Shown in pieces: positions 20,902 to 28,104 of a stretch of 64,000 bases of DNA. Source of the DNA: Saccharothrix violaceirubra. Its GTDB lineage: Bacteria; Actinomycetota; Actinomycetes; Mycobacteriales; Pseudonocardiaceae. The stretch is from contig NZ_JACHJS010000001.1 in NCBI RefSeq assembly GCF_014203755.1, positions 2,976,001 through 3,040,000 on the forward strand. Reading direction: 5' to 3'. Position numbers and translations under genes: made by a program. Each line of letters opens with the position of its first letter. The first letter of the stretch is position 1. The notes under the pieces were generated by a model. The model saw only the letters and a program-made list of their open reading frames with translations, did no database searches and was not told where the DNA came from.

Positions 20902-21168
20902 ATGCTCGCCATGGTGTCGGCTGCGCCGACAGAGCCGTAGGAGCAGGTCCTCGCCCTGCTGTGCGCGGACGAGGACCTGCTACACGCCAAGTTCGACGCG
21001 ATCGTGCAGGCGAACTGGGATAGGCCCAGGCCGCCGCGACCGACCCCGCCGAGTCAGCCTTCGGATGGTCGCGCTGGCCGCTGTGGCAGGCGACCTGGGC
21101 TCGGTCAGTCCGCCGACGACGCGGGTTGGGTGTGGCGTCGGGGCCAGTCCCTCTTGGTCAGACTTACG
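20902..21168 (+). pseudogene. Remnant of a small conserved actinomycete gene
   Basis: The frame starts at ATG 20902, meets a TAG at 20938-20940, and continues with EQVLALLCADEDLLHAKFDA then IVQANW up to the left end of the IS3-family element, whose first bases supply the stop. The core CAD-(x)4-KFDAI is the same family as the intact gene at 24247 (CADPVWVRAEFDAI). It is damaged by a nonsense codon and probably also by the IS at its 3' end. Function unknown. Confidence 0.55.
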
Positions 21169-21223
21169 TGAGACACCCTGTGTGAGGGTGGGTTCATGAT
21201 CGAGGGCGGGATCGGAGATCCTG

Positions 21224-21664
21224 ATGACCGTGTCCTCGCCATCCGACAAGCAGTCCCGGCCCTCCCGCGACGACCAGGCCGACCCGGCGCCGCGTCCGTC
21301 GCGCCGGGTGTTCACCCCGGACTACAAACTGGCCGTGGTCACCGAGTACGAGAACGCCCCCGCCGGGGAGAAGGGAGCGATCCTGCGACGCGAGGGCCTC
21401 TACTCCTCCCACATCATCGAATGGACCCGGGCACGCGACGCGGGACGCCTGACCGGCCAACCCGCCGAGCCCGGCGCCCAGACGAAACCGGCGAGGAAAT
21501 CCGCCGAACAGATCGAACTGGAGAGACTGCGCCGCCAGAACGAGAAACTCGCCTCCGATCTCGCGAAGACCCGAATGGCACTGGACATCATGGGAAAAGC
21601 ACACGCGCTCTTGGAGGAACTGTCCGGGAGCGCGGAGGACGACACGCCGCCTCGCAAATCCTGA
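21224..21664 (+). CDS. IS3-family transposase OrfA
   Basis: A 146-residue DNA-binding subunit. RRVFTPDYKLAVVTEYENA and the following GLYSSHIIEWTRARDAG form the N-terminal helix-turn-helix; SAEQIELERLRRQNEKLASD is the leucine-zipper segment used for multimerisation. It recognises the terminal repeats and is the N-terminal part of the OrfAB fusion made by frameshifting near 21595. Confidence 0.88.
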   Translation: MTVSSPSDKQSRPSRDDQADPAPRPSRRVFTPDYKLAVVTEYENAPAGEKGAILRREGLYSSHIIEWTRARDAGRLTGQPAEPGAQTKPARKSAEQIELERLRRQNEKLASDLAKTRMALDIMGKAHALLEELSGSAEDDTPPRKS

Positions 21665-22665
21665 CGACCGCGTTCACCGAACTGCGCGCGGCCGGTCTCT
21701 CGGTGAAGAAATCATGCACGCTGACCGGGACCTCCCGGGCGACGCACTACCGGCACGCCAACCCGACAGGCCCGATGCACGGGCCGCGGCCGGCGCGGAC
21801 ACCCCCACCCCAGGCCCTGGACGCCGACGAGCGCGCCCGGGTGCTGGAGGTGCTGACGTCACCGGCCTACCGGGATCTGGCGATCCCGCAGGTGTGGGCG
21901 CGCGAACTGGACGAGGGCCGCTACTGGTGCTCGATCTCGACGATGTACCGGATCGCCCGCGCCCAGGGCCAGGTCCGCGAACGCCGCCGGATCGCCACCC
22001 ACCCGCCGCGGACCCGGCCCGAGCTGTCCGCCCGCGGCCCGGGCGAGGTGTGGTCCTGGGACATCACCGCGTTGAAAGGACCGGTCAAAGGCGTCTGGTA
22101 CAAGTGCTACGTCGTGCTGGACATCTTCTCCCGCTACGTCACCGGCTGGCTGGTCGCCGCCGCCGAGGACGCCGTCCTGGCGAAGGACTTCCTCGCCGAG
22201 GCCATCGCCCGCAACGGCACCGAACCGCACACGATCCACGCCGACAGAGGCGGCGCCATGGTGTCCAAACCGGTCTCCGAACTCCTGACCGACCTCGGCG
22301 TCCTGCGTTCGCATTCCCGCCCCCGCACCTCGAACGACAACCCCTATTCCGAAGCGCAGTTCAAGACCCTGAAGTACATGCCCGACTTCCCCGACCGGTT
22401 CGGCTCCCTCGCCGACGCCCGCCTGTTCTGCGAAGGATTCTTCCTGGCCTACAACCACGAGCACCGCCACTCCGGCATCGGCATGCACACCCCGGCCTCG
22501 GTGCACTTCGGCACGGCCGGACGGATCCGCGATCAACGCCAGGCCACTCTCGACCGCGCCCACGCCCGACACCCGGAGCGATTCGCCCGCCGACCCCGCC
22601 CACCCGCGCTGCCCGAGGTGGCCTGGATCAACCAACCCCTCGACCAACCACAACCGGCCCCATAG
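21598..22665 (+). CDS. IS3-family transposase OrfB (DDE, read by -1 frameshift)
   Basis: The catalytic part of the transposase, about 355 residues, with an rve integrase core: first Asp in WSWDITALKG, second in HADRGGAM, and Glu in NDNPYSEAQFKTLKY. No good start codon exists in its frame near the overlap. A run GGAAAAGC at 21593-21600 allows a -1 slip from GKA to GKS, giving OrfAB. Open to 22665, 15 bases before the right end. Apparently functional. Confidence 0.88.
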   Translation, partial: STRALGGTVRERGGRHAASQILTTAFTELRAAGLSVKKSCTLTGTSRATHYRHANPTGPMHGPRPARTPPPQALDADERARVLEVLTSPAYRDLAIPQVWARELDEGRYWCSISTMYRIARAQGQVRERRRIATHPPRTRPELSARGPGEVWSWDITALKGPVKGVWYKCYVVLDIFSRYVTGWLVAAAEDAVLAKDFLAEAIARNGTEPHTIHADRGGAMVSKPVSELLTDLGVLRSHSRPRTSNDNPYSEAQFKTLKYMPDFPDRFGSLADARLFCEGFFLAYNHEHRHSGIGMHTPASVHFGTAGRIRDQRQATLDRAHARHPERFARRPRPPALPEVAWINQPLDQPQPAP

Positions 22666-22680
22666 ACACAACGTGTCTCA

Positions 22681-23146
22681 CTTGACTTGACAACTACCGA
22701 GTCGCCGCCTCACAGGACCGCTGCCCACGCCGAAATCCGGGAGAGTCAGGAAAGGACGGTGATCGCACGACATTGCAGGACAACGCGGGACGTGCTGTCA
22801 GGCCGTTCGCCACAGTGAACACGACACCGCGGGCCGCCACACCAACAAGCCCGCCAACGCCACAACGGTATTTGACACAGCGAACCGAGCTGACAGCCTT
22901 CGTCCGATGCTGGGTGGTCCCGACAGACAGCCGGGACCACCCGGCAGTCTGATCGGTCAGCAGTCTGATCGGAGTGCACGCCGCGCGGGAGTCGATGGGC
23001 TCTGCGAGTGATCCGGCTGGGCGCACCGCCCGTGACCGGCAACGCCGGTCACCACACGAACATCAGCCTGCTGCCCACCCCGCTGTGAGAGCCGCCCCCG
23101 CGCGTGGCCTCTATCGCGGCCACGGCCCACCCCACCGAGGACACCA
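22681..23146. other. Non-coding stretch between the IS and the DUF6292 gene
   Basis: No frame here has convincing coding features. The first bases (CTTGACTTGACAACTACC) contain two overlapping -35-like TTGAC words just outside the IS. An inverted and repeated CAGTCTGATCGG/GGTCAGCAGTCTGATC lies near 22950. It is probably promoter region plus debris from the IS insertion. Confidence 0.4.
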
Positions 23147-23710
23147 GTGACAACGACTCTGGCTACTGAACAGCTGCCACACCCGGCCGCTCACCCCAGG
23201 CGAGCGGAAGGTCCCGGCCGTCCGGCTGACCGGGAACGTGCCGTGATCCTGATGCCTGTCATCCGACACGCGGACGACTCGGCGGACGACGAGGTTCGGC
23301 CTGAGCTGGCCGAACACGGCTTACGGCACTACACCGCCCGGATCGCCAGCGCAGTGGGTGCCGGAGCGGAAGCGGCCTGGTGCGAGTGGGCCGATGCGCC
23401 CAGTGCCTACATCGCGCTGGACCACCGGCTGTCCGACTACCCGGACCGGGACGCGGCCCTGATCTGGGCCGCCGAGCGCGGCTGGGCGGTCGCGGTGGAA
23501 ACCGGTTGCGGGGAGGACCTGCTGATCACCGCCCCATTGGGCGGCGATGTGCTGCCTGCGCCCGAAACCGTCGCCACCTGGGTCCGCGCCGTCCTCGCCG
23601 GCAAGCACGCCGACACACCCAGGCGTCCCTGCGCGGCGGCGAGCACCGACGTCATCCGCCGGCTCGCGAACTGGGCCGGGCACGAGCCGACTCTCGACGG
23701 GCGCGGCTGA
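23147..23710 (+). CDS. DUF6292 family protein
   Basis: A protein of 187 residues. After an unstructured start, the domain HGLRHYTARIASAVGAGAEA and the SAYIALDHRLSDYPDRDAAL part, then ERGWAVAVETGCGEDLLI and GGDVLPAPETVATWVRAVL, matches the DUF6292 family common in actinomycetes and their mobile elements. No catalytic motif or membrane segment is seen and the biochemical role is unknown. GTG start at 23147. Confidence 0.72.
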   Translation: MTTTLATEQLPHPAAHPRRAEGPGRPADRERAVILMPVIRHADDSADDEVRPELAEHGLRHYTARIASAVGAGAEAAWCEWADAPSAYIALDHRLSDYPDRDAALIWAAERGWAVAVETGCGEDLLITAPLGGDVLPAPETVATWVRAVLAGKHADTPRRPCAAASTDVIRRLANWAGHEPTLDGRG

Positions 23711-23768
23711 CGGGGCAGGGACTGGCGGGTCACCGGATCCCGTCACCGGATCCTGCGGTGCCCGGTGA

Positions 23769-24095
23769 TCACTGTTCTGTGTCGTTGTCGAGTTGACTGC
23801 GCAAATCGGCGATCTGGTCGTGCGCGGCCGTGAGGTCGTCTTCCAGCCCGATGATCCGAGCGGTCGCGGCCAGGCTGTGGCCCTCGTCGAACAGGGTACG
23901 GATGCGAGCGGCGAGCTGGAGTTGGCGGCGGCTGTAGCGGCGATGCCCGCCGTCGGAGCGCTGGGGACGCAGCAGGTTGGCGGTGTCCAGGCTGCGCAGG
24001 AACGCCTGCTGCGCGCCGAGCAGGTCCGCGGCCTGCCCGGTGGTGAACGCCGGATAGTCGAGATCATCGAGGTTGTCGAGGTTGTTCGCGGCCAC
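23769..24095 (-). CDS. MerR-family regulator
   Basis: About 108 residues: an N-terminal MerR winged helix (YPAFTTGQAADLLGAQQAFL, then RPQRSDGGHRRYSRRQL) and a C-terminal coiled coil (LEDDLTAAHDQIADLRSQL). No effector-binding domain. Size and layout resemble HspR-type and short MerR regulators. The GTG at 24095 has AGGAG 10 bases upstream; a start 11 codons earlier is possible. It is divergent from the small gene at 24247, with a consensus promoter between. In this cargo it is a good candidate second regulator of the stress genes. Confidence 0.75.
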   Translation of the reverse strand: MAANNLDNLDDLDYPAFTTGQAADLLGAQQAFLRSLDTANLLRPQRSDGGHRRYSRRQLQLAARIRTLFDEGHSLAATARIIGLEDDLTAAHDQIADLRSQLDNDTEQ

Positions 24096-24169
24096 AGGCG
24101 TCGTACTCCTCCGTTGCCGGAAGGCCACCGTGGGTGGCCCAGTTCCTCCAGATTATCTTCACTACAGAC

Positions 24170-24198
24170 TTGACACAATCTACAGTCGGTGCTATAAA
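24170..24198 (+). promoter_or_regulatory. Consensus sigma-70 type promoter
   Basis: TTGACA (24170-24175), a 17-base spacer and TATAAA (24193-24198), a perfect -35 and near-perfect -10 in a local AT-rich patch, facing the gene at 24247. The direct repeat CTACAG on both sides of the -35 (24163 and 24180) could be a binding site for the divergent MerR protein. Confidence 0.75.
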
Positions 24199-24246
24199 AA
24201 AGTATCGGTCAGGAACCTGGTGACGGTGACCCTGGGAGTGATCGAG

Positions 24247-24600
24247 ATGGACGGCACGAGCATCCCCCGCACTGCGGGACCCGAATGCGCGCGGCTGCCG
24301 GAGACCGAGCAGCGCGGCTTCGCCGAACTGGTCTGCGCTGACCCGGTATGGGTGCGCGCGGAGTTCGACGCGATCATCGCCGCCAACTTCGGCGCCGCCG
24401 AGTGGCCAGAGGTTCCCCCGCACCGTCCATCACGTCCTGCGCGGGATCGCCGCGGTCGCCCCGGTGGTGCGGACCGGAGGTTCGGTCCCCCGGCATGGGC
24501 GGGACGAGGTGATCTCGCGAGGATGGCTCGTCGGGCAGGGGCTCGGGAGCGATCTCCTCCGCCACATCGCTGCGGTGTCGCATGTCGGGCCATCGAGTGA
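24247..24600 (+). CDS. Small conserved actinomycete protein
   Basis: 117 residues. The core GFAELVCADPVWVRAEFDAI (near 20-40) is the same as in the remnant at 20902. The C-terminal half is Arg/Pro-rich and ends with GARERSPPPHRCG. Such proteins are frequent in actinomycetes, often next to hsp20-like or mobile genes; function unknown. ATG chosen because GGAG sits 8 bases upstream and a consensus promoter ends 48 bases before it. GTG 24238 is the alternative. Confidence 0.55.
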   Translation: MDGTSIPRTAGPECARLPETEQRGFAELVCADPVWVRAEFDAIIAANFGAAEWPEVPPHRPSRPARDRRGRPGGADRRFGPPAWAGRGDLARMARRAGARERSPPPHRCGVACRAIE

Positions 24601-25024
24601 GCACGATCGAGAAAGCGAGTGACCGACAAGGAGGTGATGAGCAGGAGGGCACGGCGCGAGAGATGAATGAGTCTGCTGTGGACAGTCAGCCGAGGTGCTC
24701 GCCGGTAACCGCCCGCGAGGAATGCTGGCCCGGCGTCTCGTGACGCAATCCAGGCGACAACGTCCCGGCACAGTCGGCATCGATCGCCCGTCGTACGCCT
24801 CTCCGACATGAGCGAGTGTCCGCCTTCCTCGACAGCTGAGTCCGATCCGCCCGTCACAGCCCCGCGCTGCGGCGGGCATCGGCCTGTTCGGGGAATGACC
24901 AGCCGCGCCTCCATCGAAAATCTTGCAGTGTCGGGAACAGGAAACCTGAGTGGGCCGTTGTCAGGAGTAAGAGGCGGGTGGGACCGCCGATCCTGAACCA
25001 GATGGTGTGGAAGGAGACTGTGAC
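24601..25024. other. Non-coding leader region of the second hsp20 gene
   Basis: 424 bases without a convincing gene. It must hold the promoter of hsp20 copy 2. I see no copy of the TGTC...GACA operators found before hsp20 copy 1. A short palindrome GGCGGGTGGGACCGCC lies near 24973 and AAGGAG precedes the hsp20 ATG. Confidence 0.4.
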
Positions 25025-25456
25025 ATGTTGATGCGTACCGACCCGTTCCGTGGGCTCGACCGGCTGACCCAGCAGCTCTTGGGCGCCAACGGGACGCTGA
25101 CCGGCCCGGCGGCGATGCCGATGGACGCCTACCGCGCCGGTGACGAGTACGTCGTGGCCTTCGATCTGCCCGGCGTACACCCGGACACCATCGACCTGGA
25201 CATCGAGCAGAACGTGCTGACCGTCAAGGCCGAGCGTCCCCGCCCGGACGAGGACGGCGCCGAGTACCAGGTCGCCGAGCGGCCCCGCGGGATGTTCAGC
25301 CGACAGCTGTTCCTGGGCGAGACCCTCGACGCCGAGCACATCCAGGCCAACTACGAAACGGGCGTGTTGACGCTGCGGATCCCGGTTGCCGAGCGCGCCA
25401 AGCCCCGCAAGATCGCCATCAGCGCCAGCGGCGACACCAAGCAGATCAACGCCTGA
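25025..25456 (+). CDS. Small heat-shock protein, Hsp20/Hsp18 family (copy 2)
   Basis: 143 residues, same architecture as copy 1: [18 protein letters not shown], crystallin domain from [32 protein letters not shown], and [21 protein letters not shown] at the end. Differences from copy 1 are spread along the protein, so the duplication is not recent. ATG at 25025 with AAGGAG upstream. It starts a run of plus-strand cargo genes ending with the J-domain gene, which could form one chaperone operon. Confidence 0.92.
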   Translation: MLMRTDPFRGLDRLTQQLLGANGTLTGPAAMPMDAYRAGDEYVVAFDLPGVHPDTIDLDIEQNVLTVKAERPRPDEDGAEYQVAERPRGMFSRQLFLGETLDAEHIQANYETGVLTLRIPVAERAKPRKIAISASGDTKQINA

Positions 25457-25597
25457 CCAAGACCAGCCCGCATCGGCCCCGGAGGAACACCGGTTCTCCG
25501 GGGCCAGGCTGGAACCGGTGCTGACCACCACCAGAGCTCAGCACAAACGGACACGCTGGGAAGGGCGGACGGACAGTGGAGCTGGAGGGAGGGGCCG

Positions 25598-25993
25598 ATG
25601 CTCGACGAGACTCACACCCAGGACGGGGCGACGCCGGCCACCGGTGCGCCGGCTCACAGTGCGCTGGCCGACACGCTCGCTGACGCTCGACGCCTGCTCG
25701 CCGATGCCGCGACCGCCCTGCACACCGCAACACCCGACGCGCGCGACGTAGCCGCCGTGATCACCGAAACCCGCGCGGTCACCACCACCCTGGCCGGCGT
25801 GGTGGCCGCGGTGATGGACCACACCACGATCCTCGCCGACCGACACGCCCCCGAGATCAGAACCGAGATTCTCGCTGACCTGCGGGCGCTGCACGGGTGC
25901 CTGACCACCGGCGCCCTGCTGCTCGCCCCCGCACTCGACGACCTACGCGCCACCGCGGCCGACACCACGCACGAGAGGGAAGGATCGCGATGA
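25598..25993 (+). CDS. Hypothetical Ala-rich helical protein
   Basis: 131 residues, mostly helical and Ala-rich (ADTLADARRLLADAATAL near 30-48, VVAAVMDHTTIL near 72-83, EILADLRALHGCLTTGALLL near 93-112). No catalytic motif or signal peptide. It ends in EREGSR and overlaps the next gene (ATGA), so both are translated together. Function unknown; the setting suggests a stress-cargo role. Confidence 0.6.
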   Translation: MLDETHTQDGATPATGAPAHSALADTLADARRLLADAATALHTATPDARDVAAVITETRAVTTTLAGVVAAVMDHTTILADRHAPEIRTEILADLRALHGCLTTGALLLAPALDDLRATAADTTHEREGSR

Positions 25994-26205
25994 ACCTGGA
26001 CAAGCCGTGGAACGACGTGGCCGATCAACTGCGCCCCGCCCAGCCCGACCTCGATACCCCTGACGACGAGGTCCTCGACGACCTCGACACGGAGCCAGGC
26101 ACCGAGCCGATCGACGTCATCGAGGCCGACCCCGCCGATGTCGCCGACCAGCGCTGGATAGTACCGCTGCCCGACGACCGCGTCGACGATCAACCGTGGC
26201 CCTGA
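25990..26205 (+). CDS. Very acidic small protein
   Basis: 71 residues, about one third Asp or Glu, with runs such as TPDDEVLDDLDTEPGTEP. No recognisable fold. It overlaps the preceding gene by 4 bases. Strongly acidic small proteins can mimic nucleic acid or bind basic partners, but nothing here shows which. It belongs to the hsp20 copy 2 gene run. Confidence 0.6.
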   Translation: MNLDKPWNDVADQLRPAQPDLDTPDDEVLDDLDTEPGTEPIDVIEADPADVADQRWIVPLPDDRVDDQPWP

Positions 26206-26225
26206 GCGCCAGGTGAGGTGTGGCG

Positions 26226-26674
26226 ATGAGCGACAACCGCCCACAATCGTCGCCATCCACGGCGAGCACGATCACCGCGGCGCTGGACACCGCCACCCGC
26301 ACCGTCGATCACGCCGTGCGCGAGCGCGGGGAATCCGACCAGCTGCCAGGTCCCACCACGGTGTGTGCCGAGACCTGGCAGCTGGTCCATCTCCTCGGCG
26401 CGCTCGGTGAACTGGCCGCCACGTTGGCACCCAGGTCGGCAGCTACCCGCAGCGCTACCTGCTGCACACCGACGACGACACCAACCCGGCTCAGCAGGTC
26501 GCGCACGCCTGCCGGGAGCTGGCCGCGCTGCGGCACGCCCTCGACGACGGTCACCGTGCCGCCCGCGAGATCCACACCGCGCTCAGCCACCTCAACACCC
26601 TGCCCCCACCGAATAGCCGAGGGCCCGGATCATCCAGTGACGCCCAACAAGATCCCCGTGGCGAAGAGGGCTGA
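26226..26674 (+). pseudogene. Small conserved cargo protein broken by one frameshift
   Basis: The frame from ATG 26226 (GAGG 7 bases upstream) codes for STITAALDTATRTVDHAV and ETWQLVHLLGALGELAATLA. Near 26424-26433 coding character moves to another frame: VGSYPQRYLLHTDDDTNPAQ and RELAALRHALDDGHRAARE, ending at 26674. Together they make about 149 residues of one helical protein. A one-base deletion in the GGCACCCAGG stretch explains it; a sequencing error is the alternative. The stop is 3 bases before the J-domain ATG. Confidence 0.55.
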
Positions 26675-26677
26675 GCC

Positions 26678-27007
26678 ATGCCGCAACCGCGCGATCCGTA
26701 CCAGGTACTCGGCATCGCCCGCGCGGCCACGCCCGCCGAAATCGCCACCGCCTACCGGGCCCTGGTCCGTGCCCTGCATCCCGACGCCCAACACCAACCC
26801 GCCGACCCCGCACGCCTGGCCGAGGTCCTAGCCGCCTACACCCTGCTGCGCGACCCGCGGCGCCGAGCCACCTACGACCGCCAGCATCCGGTGACCGCGC
26901 CACCACCGGATCCGGGGTCGACGTCGATCCCAATCCGGGTACATCCGGCCCATCCGCGTCGGCAACCCGACCTCCGAGTCGGTCCGGTCCGCCACCATCC
27001 CGAATAA
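26678..27007 (+). CDS. J-domain (DnaJ-like) protein
   Basis: 109 residues with one J domain at the N terminus: DPYQVLGIARAATPAEIATA, the HPD motif at 34-36 (ALHPDAQ), and LLRDPRRRATYDRQHP. The rest is a Pro-rich tail without zinc finger or substrate domain, so this is a type III J protein that would stimulate a chromosomal DnaK. Together with two Hsp20 chaperones it forms a hold-and-refold set on the element. ATG at 26678. Confidence 0.82.
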   Translation: MPQPRDPYQVLGIARAATPAEIATAYRALVRALHPDAQHQPADPARLAEVLAAYTLLRDPRRRATYDRQHPVTAPPPDPGSTSIPIRVHPAHPRRQPDLRVGPVRHHPE

Positions 27008-27381
27008 CCCCACCACCACCGCGGCGCGCCGCCAGAACTGTTTGCTGGGCGGCGATGCGTGGCGAACAGTGCTGATCACTGGGGCGACAGGCACCGGACC
27101 AACTGCAAACACGGTGCGCAAGACACTTGTCATCACGCGGAGCGGTCGGCTCGGTGCACCAGGTGTCGTCGGATAGCAGGCGATCGTACTCCGGACCTAG
27201 CTCGACTCCACGACATCCAGGGCCACTGCCGATCGGTCGCCCGAAGTCGCTGACCGACTAAACGCAACACCTGCCGCCGGTATGATCTACAACACAATGA
27301 AGCGTCAGGAAACGGGACACGTGGCCGTCCAATCGAGTCTCAGGACTGTCCGACGCAAACCCGCCGGACCAGGACACGGTC
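27008..27381. other. Right-end non-coding region of the 14.3-kb element
   Basis: 374 bases without a gene I can support. It lies between the J-domain gene and the right terminal repeat. Short AT-richer patches (for example TATGATCTACAACACAATGAAG near 27281) could be a promoter pointing out of the element, but away from, not toward, the caspase gene. Confidence 0.4.
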
Positions 27382-27410
27382 CTATCTAGACACGGCGACT
27401 GCGGCGAGAA
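27382..27410 (-). repeat. Right terminal inverted repeat of the 14.3-kb element
   Basis: Read on the minus strand: TTCTCGCCGC then AGTCGCCGTGTCTAGATAG. It pairs with 13096-13126 (26 of 29 matches, plus a 2-base indel) and ends 3 bases inside the right junction with EACC1. Confidence 0.75.
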
Positions 27411-27413
27411 ACT

Positions 27414-27698
27414 GTCCAGTTCCCGCCCGTGCTCGCCACGCACGCGGAGAGTGACCTTCGACGTGGTGCGGCGATGCTTGAGGTAGTCGAACAACGACCG
27501 CACGAGAACCGACGCGGTCCCGCCGGTCAACACGACCACGACCGCGTCCAGTGCCGCGCCCATCTCCCCTTGGCCAGGGGACGAAGCGGCAAGGCTTACG
27601 CGGCCACGCAGACCGTCTTCGTCGCGCAGCCATTTCACCAGCGCGCCCAGGTCGTCTTCCGGGCCTTCCGTCCGAAGGCTCGCCGTCGCGGTCGTCAC
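27414..27698 (-). pseudogene. EACC1, 5' fragment (rest at 13024-13091)
   Basis: The first 95 codons of an effector-associated constant component 1 protein, GTG start at 27698. Typical features: DDLGALVKWLRDEDGLRGRV near 15-34, the hydrophobic stretch GAALDAVVVVLTGGTASVL (48-65) and DYLKHRRTTSKVTLRVR near 71-87, ending GRELD at the junction. The open frame runs on into the element to 27258 with unrelated residues. EACC1 is the constant partner of caspase, trypsin and other effectors in predicted conflict systems; its effector here is the caspase gene now at 11522-13024. Confidence 0.85.
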
Positions 27699-27790
27699 CC
27701 TGGCACCCCCTTTGGAGCGGGCTCAAGACACACTTGCCGGAACAACAGCGCTGTGCCGACTACGTCGCGTACGAGCCGGCACCCGTTAAC

Positions 27791-28104
27791 TCACGAATGG
27801 GTGAAGTCGGTGGCGAGGGCGGCGATCCGGGGATCCTCCGCCGTGCAACCGGTGACCTCGGCGCCGCGTCTGGCCGGCTCGACGAAACCCGGGTCCCGCA
27901 ACGCGTGCCCGATGTCGGTCAGGTAGTCGTCGAAGCTCTCCGGGACCAGGGCTTTGGTCCGGCGACCGGACCCTGCTGCCCGACCGTGCGGTGGCGTTGC
28001 CGGAGGGGATGCCGACCGTCGGGACCGCCCGCTCGTCGAAGGTGATGTGCCGCCACCCGGGGGCCGGGCTCGGCGATCGCCCGCCGCCACGACGGGGAGT
28101 TCAC
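27791..28104 (-). pseudogene. Decayed small gene next to EACC1
   Basis: Three short stretches with protein-like character on the minus strand lie in different frames: SPSWRRAIAEPGP, then WRHITFDERAVPTVGIPSGN, then LVPESFDDYLTDIGHALRDP to a stop after ATDFTHS. I do not recognise the family. The changes of frame suggest a decayed gene, but chance reading in GC-rich DNA cannot be ruled out. Confidence 0.35.

Larger units (their letters stand above)
21169..22680 (+). mobile_element. IS3-family insertion sequence
   Basis: 1512 bp bounded by inverted repeats: left TGAGACACCCTGTGTGAGGG, right (reverse complement) TGAGACACGTTGTGTCTATG, identical at 13 of the first 15 bases. It carries orfA and orfB in the typical -1 arrangement with an intact DDE transposase. 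I could not identify a clear target duplication; flanks are CTTACG on the left and CTTGAC on the right. Nested in the larger element. Confidence 0.88.
13093..27413. mobile_element. Tn554/RIT-like element of about 14.3 kb with a heat-shock cargo, inserted in EACC1
   Basis: Its limits are set by the two halves of EACC1 outside it and by imperfect inverted repeats just inside both ends. The left 5.8 kb is a recombinase module (three tyrosine-recombinase genes and a DUF6262 gene, all on the plus strand). The rest is cargo: an HSP18-type regulator, two hsp20 genes, a DUF6292 gene, a MerR regulator, small conserved genes and a J-domain gene. An IS3-family element is nested at 21169-22680. No tRNA or conjugation gene is seen. 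Two of the recombinase genes are broken, so the copy is probably immobile unless helped in trans. The exact ends could shift by a few bases, because the core sequence is unknown. Confidence 0.85.

Noticed and set aside
27258..27413. EACC1 frame read on to 27258 as a full-length 146-residue protein
   Set aside because: The last 51 codons are element DNA without EACC1 features; the true C terminus is found at 13092-13024.
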